A stretch of DNA of 6,983 bases, taken from contig JALWNF010000048.1 of assembly GCA_026995985.1 (NCBI GenBank), positions 1 to 6,983 on the forward strand, read 5' to 3'. The notes below the pieces were generated by a model that saw only the letters and a list, made by a program, of their open reading frames with translations, was not told where the DNA came from and searched no databases. The DNA comes from Campylobacteraceae bacterium. GTDB taxonomy: Bacteria > Campylobacterota > Campylobacteria > Campylobacterales > Sulfurovaceae. Position numbers and translations under genes: made by a program. Shown in pieces: positions 1 to 5,480 of this stretch (within the stretch, counting starts at the first letter, position 1; every line of letters begins with the position of its first letter).

Positions 1-1883
1 ATGCCTACTCTCATGAGGGGGAGCAGGAGTTTAGTGTAGAAGATGAGTTTAGTGAGGGGTTTGATGATGAGGCAACTCAAAACACAAAAGATAACCGAAA
101 GTTTCTAACCGACCAAGAGAACCATCAGATACTAGAAGCCCTACAAAAGGTAACCGACAAATACAAAGCACAGGGGCTTAAAATCTATATGGCTGGTTCA
201 CCTGCTGTCAATAACCAACTCAAAGCCCAGATGAGGTCAGATATTCAGAAGTTTATGCGTATTACCTTTGTGATTATTTTGATTTTCCTATTTATTATAT
301 TTAGACGTGCTACAGCTGTGTTCTATCCACTTTTAGTAATTGTTCTATCTCTTTTAGCAACTATTGGAACAATGGCATGGAGTGGGACAGCCTTTAAGTT
401 ACCAACGCAGATTGTACCATCTCTTCTTATTGTAGTCTCTGTTGGGGCGACGGTGCATATTTTGTCTATCTTCTTTGATGAATTTAATAAAACAGGAGAT
501 AAAAAAGAGGCTCTCTCGTATACTCTTAGACACTCTGGGTTAGCTATTGCTATGACCTCTATTACAACTGCTATTGGGATTGGCTCTTTCTCTGGAAGTG
601 AGGTAGCACCTGTTTCAGATTTGGGAATTTTTGCTTCACTTGGGGTTTTGATTTCTCTCTTTTTGACCTTGACCTTGTTACCTGCACTTTTGTCTATAAC
701 TAAACTTAAACCAAAAAGAAGTAAGGCTACAGACTCACTTGATAATGTTATGAGAAAGTTAGCTGTTATTCCTGTAAAATATACTAAAACAGTCTTAACT
801 ATAAGTGCTATTTTAGTGGTAGTTTCACTTATTGCCTCTTTTAATGTACAACTCTCACACAACCCTCTAAAGTGGTTTAAGCCAGATGTTCCTGTAAGAG
901 TATCTACAGAGGTTATAGACTCTAAAATGAATGGTTCAGTTACTATTGAGTTAGTAGTAGACACAGGCAAAGTAAATGGTTGGCAAGACCCAGAGCGACT
1001 CAAAAAGCTAAATGAGCTTTCAGCTAAGTTAGAGAAGTATAAAGATGAGTACACCCATGTAGGTAAGGTGGTATCTTTAGCAACCATAGTAAAAGAGACA
1101 AACCGAGCTTTACATGAGAACAAAGAGGAGTACTACACTATTCCAACTAAACAAGACTTGGTATCTCAAGAGCTACTACTCTTTGAAAACTCAGGCTCTG
1201 ATGACCTAGAAGATGTTGTAGACAGCCAATTCTCTAAAGCAAGAGTAACAATTAAACTACCATGGCAAGATGCAATTCACTCAACTAAAGTCTTGGAGTA
1301 TGTAACAAAAGAGGCAAAAAAGACATTTGAGCAAGATAAGGTAGATACAACAGGAATGACTCCACTTTTAGTAAATACATTCTCACAAGCTATTCACTCA
1401 TCAGTAGTTAGTTACCTTATTGCAGGTGCAGGAATTACCCTAATGATGATGCTTATTTTAGGCTCATTTAGATTGGGACTTTTAAGTATGATTCCAAATG
1501 TAACGCCTATTATCATGGGACTACTTATAATGTATATAGCTAAGATACCACTAGATATGTTTACTCTGCTTATAGGCTCAATTGCTATTGGTCTAGCTGT
1601 TGATGATACCATACATTTTATGCACAATTTTAAGAGATACTACCTAGAGAGTGGTGATGCTGCTAAAGCTATAGAGCAGACATTCTTTACAACAGGTAAA
1701 GCAATGGTAATTACCTCTGTTGTTCTCTCTCTTGGTTTCTTTGCCTACTTGGCAGCCAATATGATTTCTGTTCAAAACTTTGGTTTAATTACAGGTTCAG
1801 TTATACTATTTGCTCTATTTGCTGACCTACTTTTAGCTCCTGCTTTAATGATGGTGGTGGCTAAAAGAGGGTGGATAAGATAG
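1..1883 (+). CDS. RND-superfamily exporter, MMPL/COG1033 type (5'-truncated by window edge)
   Basis: Inner-membrane, proton-driven exporter of the RND superfamily, of the MMPL/SSD-like class that usually handles hydrophobic or lipid-like substrates; the substrate here is unknown. The frame is open from the first full codon at position 3 through the TAG at 1881-1883, so the ATG at 189 is an internal Met and the true start lies upstream. The 626 visible residues begin in the acidic first periplasmic loop and lead into the family-typical segment GLKIYMAGSPAVNNQ. Numbering from Met189, hydrophobic segments lie near 24-39, 41-66, 73-97, 118-137 and 147-172 (first bundle), then 201-219, a periplasmic loop of about 180 residues, and 405-427, 429-451, 455-477, 503-525 and 533-557. 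This matches TM2-TM12 of a 12-helix RND protein. The segment GLAVDDTIHFMHNF (residues 468-481) carries the Asp pair (472-473) expected for proton relay in TM10. The equivalent first-half segment (VSVGATVHILSIFF) lacks Asp. No frameshift is seen. The family call is firm; the substrate is not known. Confidence 0.9.
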   Translation, partial: AYSHEGEQEFSVEDEFSEGFDDEATQNTKDNRKFLTDQENHQILEALQKVTDKYKAQGLKIYMAGSPAVNNQLKAQMRSDIQKFMRITFVIILIFLFIIFRRATAVFYPLLVIVLSLLATIGTMAWSGTAFKLPTQIVPSLLIVVSVGATVHILSIFFDEFNKTGDKKEALSYTLRHSGLAIAMTSITTAIGIGSFSGSEVAPVSDLGIFASLGVLISLFLTLTLLPALLSITKLKPKRSKATDSLDNVMRKLAVIPVKYTKTVLTISAILVVVSLIASFNVQLSHNPLKWFKPDVPVRVSTEVIDSKMNGSVTIELVVDTGKVNGWQDPERLKKLNELSAKLEKYKDEYTHVGKVVSLATIVKETNRALHENKEEYYTIPTKQDLVSQELLLFENSGSDDLEDVVDSQFSKARVTIKLPWQDAIHSTKVLEYVTKEAKKTFEQDKVDTTGMTPLLVNTFSQAIHSSVVSYLIAGAGITLMMMLILGSFRLGLLSMIPNVTPIIMGLLIMYIAKIPLDMFTLLIGSIAIGLAVDDTIHFMHNFKRYYLESGDAAKAIEQTFFTTGKAMVITSVVLSLGFFAYLAANMISVQNFGLITGSVILFALFADLLLAPALMMVVAKRGWIR

Positions 1884-1886
1884 ACT

Positions 1887-1926
1887 TCTTTACTCTTATT
1901 GCTTTTATAAGTAGATAGAGTAGAGA
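1887..1926. terminator. Weak hairpin in the convergent intergenic gap
   Basis: The arms 1887-1896 (TCTTTACTCT) and 1917-1926 (AGAGTAGAGA) can form a 10-bp stem with one G-U pair around a 20-nt loop. The hairpin fills nearly all of the 43-bp gap between two converging genes, where a shared transcription terminator is expected. There is no clear T-tract after the stem on either strand and the stem is AT-rich. On the minus strand the wobble becomes an A-C mismatch. It is therefore only a candidate. Confidence 0.3.
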
Positions 1927-3318
1927 TTACTCAACCATATCAACTATCTTCTCTTTTTCCAAAGATAATTTATATTTAGTTCTTTTAGAGTTATTTTTAG
2001 GTTTAGCAATACGTTGAATATTTAGTAGATGTTTTGCTGTAATGTTATCTGTTGTGCTGTTATGTCCCCCTGTTCCACAACCAAGTGTAAGGGAAGGAGT
2101 TAGGTTGTTATATAGACCTCCTACAGCTCCTTGTGCTGATGGGCTATTTACAATAATTCTACCTGCATTCATTTTTAAAGAGTACTCTATAATTTTATTT
2201 TCATCATTTGAAAATATACTTGCTGTATGTCCTTTTCCTCCATAATTATTGATTTTAGAACAAACTCTTAAAGCATCTTGGAAATCATCCGCTTCATAAA
2301 TAGCAATAACAGGTGCTAAAATTTCTGAAGAGAGAGGGTGCTCTTTTCCAACATCTGTCTGTTTTACAACTAGTACAGATGTATTAATAGGTGCATTTAG
2401 GTTTGCTTTTTTAGCAATAAAATCTGCTGTTTTCCCAACAATACTACTTGACATCATCTCTCTTTCTTTGTCATAAACAATCTCTTCTAATGATTTTATT
2501 TCATCATGTGGAACAATATATGCACCATATTTTTCTAAAGCTTTCAATGCTCTTTGCATATTTCTCTTTTCAACAATAATTGACTGTTCACTAGCACAAA
2601 TAGTACCATTATCAAATGTTTTTGAAAGCAAAATTTTTTTAATTGCCAATTCTGTATTAAAAGAGTTTTCTATTAGAACAGGAACATTTCCAGGTCCTAC
2701 ACCTAAAGCAGGTATTCCAGAGCTATAAGCTGCATTAACTAAACTTTTACCACCTGTTGCTAAAATAAGAGCTAAGCGTTTATCACTCATAAGTCTTTTT
2801 GTCTGTTCTCTATTGGAGTCTTTAGTCCATTGAATACAATATTTAGGTGCTCCTGCTTTTAGTGCTGCTTTATATAATAATTCAGCTGTATAACTACAGA
2901 CATTTTTAGCTTTATTTGGAGAACTAATAATAATAGGGTTTCTTGTCTTAAGAGCAATTAAAATTTTAAACATAACTGTAGAGCTAGGATTAGTAGATGG
3001 AACAATGGCTAAAATTGGTCCAACAGGTTGAGCAACCTCTATAATACCTAAGGCTTTATCTTCAGAAATAACTCCAACTGTTTTTAAGTTTTTAATATCT
3101 TCGTAAATATATTTTGTTGCTAAAATATTTTTAGTTACTTTATCTTCCCATCTTCCAATACCTGTCTCTTCAACTGCCATTTTTGCTAATAGAATACGAT
3201 TTTTAAATCCTGCTAAATAGACCTCTTTAATTATTTTATCAACTTGAATTTGAGAGTATTTTGAAAATTCTACTGTAGCTTTTTTTGCATTTTCTAAATA
3301 TTGTCCAATATTATCCAT
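1927..3318 (-). CDS. CoA-acylating aldehyde dehydrogenase, AdhE N-terminal-domain type
   Basis: Predicted cytosolic enzyme interconverting an aldehyde, CoA and NAD+ with an acyl-CoA and NADH; acetaldehyde/acetyl-CoA is the default guess. The 463 residues align along their whole length with the aldehyde dehydrogenase half of AdhE. There is an NAD-binding Rossmann region with VPSTNPSSTVMFKILIALKT (107-126), the glycine segment ATGGKSLVNAAYSSG (187-201), and GVGPGNVPVLIE (206-217). The catalytic loop FDNGTICASEQ places the nucleophile at Cys241, and the family signature VNSPSAQGAVGGLYN (390-404) is followed by SLTLGCGTGGHNSTTDN (409-425). The ATG at 3316-3318 is supported by AAAAGGA five bases upstream. 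The protein stops where AdhE would continue into its iron-dependent alcohol dehydrogenase half, ending in a short charged tail. No microcompartment-targeting extension and no alcohol dehydrogenase or phosphotransacetylase neighbour is visible. Related CoA-acylating enzymes that use succinate semialdehyde or sulfoacetaldehyde have similar length, so the substrate is uncertain while the class is secure. Confidence 0.88.
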   Translation of the reverse strand: MDNIGQYLENAKKATVEFSKYSQIQVDKIIKEVYLAGFKNRILLAKMAVEETGIGRWEDKVTKNILATKYIYEDIKNLKTVGVISEDKALGIIEVAQPVGPILAIVPSTNPSSTVMFKILIALKTRNPIIISSPNKAKNVCSYTAELLYKAALKAGAPKYCIQWTKDSNREQTKRLMSDKRLALILATGGKSLVNAAYSSGIPALGVGPGNVPVLIENSFNTELAIKKILLSKTFDNGTICASEQSIIVEKRNMQRALKALEKYGAYIVPHDEIKSLEEIVYDKEREMMSSSIVGKTADFIAKKANLNAPINTSVLVVKQTDVGKEHPLSSEILAPVIAIYEADDFQDALRVCSKINNYGGKGHTASIFSNDENKIIEYSLKMNAGRIIVNSPSAQGAVGGLYNNLTPSLTLGCGTGGHNSTTDNITAKHLLNIQRIAKPKNNSKRTKYKLSLEKEKIVDMVE

Positions 3319-3545
3319 TTAAATCCTTTTTTTTTAAAAACATAATTATTGCTCTAATAACTAAAAAATATAATGTAATATTTTTACTTTTAAAATTGTT
3401 TAAGTTGTTTTTACTTTTTGTATCGTTTCTTTATATTTTGGATAATCAAGACTAAAACTTAAAATCTATAATATTTATCAATTAATTAATATATAGTTCA
3501 TCTTAATAGTATATAATGTCTAATTAAATAGATATTCAAAAAAAT
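3319..3545. other. AT-rich intergenic region without a gene
   Basis: These 227 bp separate the divergently oriented aldehyde dehydrogenase gene (minus) from the relic coding DNA (plus). Both strands are rich in stop codons and I see no coding frame. The minus-strand SD of the dehydrogenase lies at 3324-3330, inside a run of nine T (3327-3335) followed by five A. The rest is long A and T tracts, as is common in low-GC promoter regions. Minus-strand TATATT/ATTATA-like boxes around 3367-3374 could serve as the -10 of the dehydrogenase, but no convincing -35 goes with them. Confidence 0.6.
3512..3517 (+). promoter_or_regulatory. Candidate -10 box (TATAAT) before the relic gene
   Basis: A perfect TATAAT lies about 35 bp before the Shine-Dalgarno-like AGAGGA at 3546-3551. 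Transcription would start near 3523-3525. There is no recognisable TTGACA at the right distance, but housekeeping promoters in Campylobacterota often lack a clear -35. If active, it would have driven the now-broken secreted-protein gene and may now supply a long leader to the downstream ATPase gene. In such AT-rich DNA a chance match is possible. Confidence 0.35.
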
Positions 3546-3663
3546 AGAGGATAAAAAACTACTATTTTTACTAGGAGTTGGAACAGCTCTATTAACTACT
3601 AATGTAATGGCAGATGATGCCAGGCTTTATGGGTTGAGCGATAATGATAACATATTAAATTAA
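3546..3663 (+). pseudogene. Relic 5' end of a secreted-protein gene (signal peptide, start codon lost)
   Basis: In the frame starting at 3550 the DNA reads KKLLFLLGVGTALLTTNVMA, a textbook Sec signal peptide (lysines, hydrophobic core, A-x-A-like end VMA), then DDARLYGLSDNDNILN and a TAA at 3661-3663. A Shine-Dalgarno-like AGAGGA sits at 3546-3551, but the ATG that should follow is missing: the sequence goes from AGAGGAT straight into six A and CTACTA. A small deletion between the A tracts flanking an original ATG would explain this. Only about 16 residues of mature protein remain before the stop, and no continuation is recognisable in any frame. The start LYGLSDNDN recalls the opening of DUF4394-type repeat proteins, but the piece is too short to rely on. 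The only in-frame ATG (3607) lies at the end of the signal peptide. I judge it a decayed gene remnant. Confidence 0.6.
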
Positions 3664-3677
3664 CCATTATATAGTGA

Positions 3678-3824
3678 TACAAAGATGATAAACGAAATAC
3701 TAGATTAGATATGTTTTATAGAGATTTTAAAGATAATTTTGAGATAGAGCTAATTTCAGATAGAGATAATAGTATTGGTAGTTATGCTAGATATGAGAAG
3801 ATTTTTAGAGTTTTAGATTTATAA
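3678..3824 (+). pseudogene. Orphan C-terminal coding fragment, unrecognised
   Basis: An open frame follows the TGA at 3675-3677 and ends at the TAA at 3822-3824. It encodes 48 residues starting YKDDKRNTRLDMFYRDF and ending ARYEKIFRVLDL. The composition is that of a real soluble protein (mixed charged and aromatic residues, no low complexity), unlike the surrounding AT-rich spacer. It is in a different frame from the signal-peptide relic and is 14 bp after its stop. It could be the tail of the same decayed gene after a frameshift and large deletion, or of another gene. An ATG at 3711 would allow a 37-residue peptide, but I see no Shine-Dalgarno before it. The end falls 13 bp before the ATPase start, so the complete gene may once have been its operon partner. 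I do not recognise the family. Confidence 0.4.
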
Positions 3825-3837
3825 AAAAGAGGAAAAA

Positions 3838-5391
3838 ATGAAAAACCTACCAATAGGAATCCAAACATTCCATGAAATAAGAGACAGAGAAAAAAACTAT
3901 ATCTATATAGATAAAACAGATTTAGCTCTAAAGCTTATTAGCAGTGGTAAATACTACTTCCTTTCACGCCCTCGTCGTTTTGGTAAATCTCTCTTTTTAG
4001 ATACCCTCAAAAATATATTTGAGGGAAAAAAGAAGCTATTTGAGAGGCTTTATATTTATGATAAATGGGATTGGGAGACCACCTATCCTGTAATAAAAAT
4101 TAGTTTTGGTGCATGGGTTACTGAGTCTGTTAATGATTTAGACCAAACCATTTTATATCTTATAGATGAAAATCAAGAACGATTGGGCTTAGAGTGCCAA
4201 TATAAAGAGAATATTAAAAACTGTTTTTTAGAATTGATTAAAAAGGCTTATCAAAAATATAATCAAAAGGTAGTCGTTTTAATAGATGAGTATGATAAAC
4301 CTATTTTAGATAATATCACAGATAAAGAGCTATCAAAAGAGATAAGAGATAGATTAAAAAATATCTACTCTGTTATTAAAGATAGTGATGAATACATTAA
4401 ATTTGCATTTTTAACAGGTGTAAGTAAATTTTCAAGAGTTAGCCTCTTTAGTGGACTAAATAACTTAGAAGATATATCTCTAAATCCAAACTATGCGACA
4501 ATTTGTGGATATACACATGAAGATGTAAAACACCATTTCAAAGAGCGACTTTTTGATATTGATATAGATAAGTTAAAAAAATGGTATAATGGTTATAATT
4601 TTTTAGGAGAGAGAATCTATAACCCTTTTGATATTCTGCTCTTTTTCTCTCGAAATAAAATCTATAGTAACTATTGGTTTGAGACAGGTAATCCTGCTTT
4701 TTTGATTGAAGTACTCAAACAGAAGAGTTTTTTTCTACCCAATTTAGAGGATATAAAAGTAAATGAGTCTAGTCTATCTAGTTTTGATATAGATTATATC
4801 AAGATAGAGACACTTCTTTTTCAAACAGGATATTTGACCATAAAAGAGGTAAAAGAACGTTTTAATCAAAGAATTTATCACTTGACTTATCCAAACTTGG
4901 AGGTAAAGACAGCCCTAAATGAACATATTTTTGAGTATCTCTTGACCGATAATACACTTAATAAGACACCTATTTTTGATGCTATTGAGTTTAAAGATAT
5001 GAGCATATTTGAAAATGCAATCCGTCAACTCTTTGCTATGTTACCTAATGATAGTTATAGAAAAAATGAAATGCAAAATCATGAGGGGTATTATGCTAAT
5101 GTTCTCTATGCTTATTTAGCAGGGTTGGGTATTGAGTTTAGAGCCGAAGATACTACTAATCTAGGCAGAATTGATTTAACCATTGCAACCCCTGATATGA
5201 GCCAAGTCTATATTATTGAGTTTAAAGTTGTAGATAATAAAAACCAAAATGGTAAAGCCTTAGAGCAGATAAAAGAGAAGAAGTATTATGAAAAATATTT
5301 AAACAAAGTAGAAGAGATAATTATTATAGGTATTGAATTCTCTAAAAAAGAGAAAAATATTTGTAAATTTGAGTGGGAGAGGATAGTTTAA
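3838..5391 (+). CDS. AAA-ATPase-like / PD-(D/E)XK nuclease-like fusion protein
   Basis: Complete 517-residue cytosolic protein with the architecture of the AAA-ATPase-like family (PF09820 type) joined to a PD-(D/E)XK nuclease-superfamily domain (PF08011 type). The opening IGIQTFHEIRDREKNYIYIDKT is typical (residues 6-27). The P-loop is SRPRRFGKS (43-51), with Arg in place of the usual first Gly, as is normal for this family. Walker B is VVVLIDEYDKP (145-155; Asp150, Glu151), and FLTGVSKFSR (191-200) looks like a sensor segment. WYNGYNF (249-255) and RIYNPFD (259-265) are further family motifs. The C-terminal domain carries GRIDLTI (443-449, Asp446) and YIIEFKV (458-464, Glu461 and Lys463), then a helix with EQIKEKKYYEKY, consistent with an intact nuclease core. 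The start is fixed by AAGAGG five bases before the ATG. Such genes are often multi-copy in bacterial genomes. Their biological role is not established, and a defence or mobile-element role would be conjecture. Relic coding DNA lies directly upstream and no operon partner is visible. Confidence 0.9.
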   Translation: MKNLPIGIQTFHEIRDREKNYIYIDKTDLALKLISSGKYYFLSRPRRFGKSLFLDTLKNIFEGKKKLFERLYIYDKWDWETTYPVIKISFGAWVTESVNDLDQTILYLIDENQERLGLECQYKENIKNCFLELIKKAYQKYNQKVVVLIDEYDKPILDNITDKELSKEIRDRLKNIYSVIKDSDEYIKFAFLTGVSKFSRVSLFSGLNNLEDISLNPNYATICGYTHEDVKHHFKERLFDIDIDKLKKWYNGYNFLGERIYNPFDILLFFSRNKIYSNYWFETGNPAFLIEVLKQKSFFLPNLEDIKVNESSLSSFDIDYIKIETLLFQTGYLTIKEVKERFNQRIYHLTYPNLEVKTALNEHIFEYLLTDNTLNKTPIFDAIEFKDMSIFENAIRQLFAMLPNDSYRKNEMQNHEGYYANVLYAYLAGLGIEFRAEDTTNLGRIDLTIATPDMSQVYIIEFKVVDNKNQNGKALEQIKEKKYYEKYLNKVEEIIIIGIEFSKKEKNICKFEWERIV

Positions 5392-5401
5392 CCCTCTCCA
5401 C
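5373..5401 (+). repeat. Inverted repeat spanning the ATPase stop codon
   Basis: GGAGAGG (5376-5382) and CCTCTCC (5393-5399) form a 7-bp GC-rich stem with a 10-nt loop that contains the TAA stop at 5389-5391. Two more pairs are possible outside a bulged G. It is not followed by a T-tract, so it is a weak intrinsic-terminator candidate. It may instead stabilise the 3' end of the mRNA. Confidence 0.4.
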
Positions 5402-5432
5402 GCCCCTTACACAAAAAATAAGCTATCATTAA

Positions 5433-5438
5433 TACAAT
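5433..5438 (+). promoter_or_regulatory. Possible -10 box for the CusA-like gene
   Basis: TACAAT matches five of six bases of the -10 consensus and lies 42 bp before the cusA-like start. A transcript from here would begin at about the first base of the palindrome at 5445. A TTACAC sits 20 bp upstream, too far to count as a good -35. This is the best candidate in the short spacer but is weak. Confidence 0.2.
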
Positions 5439-5444
5439 TAAAAC

Positions 5445-5464
5445 GGTGCGATGGCAATCGCACC
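5445..5464 (+). repeat. REP-like GC-rich palindrome in the cusA leader
   Basis: The arms GGTGCGAT (5445-5452) and ATCGCACC (5457-5464) are perfect inverted repeats around a GGCA loop, followed by CTACAGGG. The GC content stands out sharply from the A/T-rich flanks. Short palindromes of the form GTAGGGTGCGAT...ATCGCACC are a common style of dispersed intergenic repeat in bacteria (REP/BIME-like), which suggests a repeat copy rather than a gene-specific element. On the minus strand the stem is followed by GTTTTAATTG, a short T-run, so it could weakly terminate leftward transcription. On the plus strand it ends 16 bp before the CusA ATG and would sit in that gene's leader RNA. Confidence 0.6.
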
Positions 5465-5480
5465 CTACAGGGCATAACAA

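Noticed and set aside
189..191. ATG that could be taken as the start of the first RND transporter
   Set aside because: The same frame is open for 62 more codons back to the window edge and encodes sensible exporter sequence that joins the conserved GLKIYMAGSPAV segment. A start here would lack TM1 and the first periplasmic loop.
323..1123. A 266-codon open frame on the minus strand
   Set aside because: It lies entirely antisense to the RND transporter, has no recognisable domain, and follows from the codon pattern of the real gene.
1412..1627. A 71-codon minus-strand frame
   Set aside because: It is antisense to conserved transmembrane helices of the RND transporter and looks like a shadow frame.
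2042..2245. A 67-codon plus-strand frame
   Set aside because: It is antisense to the conserved C-terminal motifs of the aldehyde dehydrogenase, with no family resemblance.
3479..3498. Repeated ATTAATTAAT-type palindrome as a regulator operator
   Set aside because: It is simple AT repetition in a very AT-rich spacer, with no second copy or known operator match.
3711..3824. A possible 37-residue peptide starting at the ATG in the upstream fragment
   Set aside because: There is no Shine-Dalgarno before the ATG and the frame extends upstream of it, so a leftover C-terminus is more likely than a small gene.
3319..5480. Transposon ends, CRISPR repeats or tRNA attachment site around the accessory interval
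   Set aside because: I looked for terminal inverted repeats, regularly spaced repeats and tRNA-like sequence and found none that could be supported by eye.
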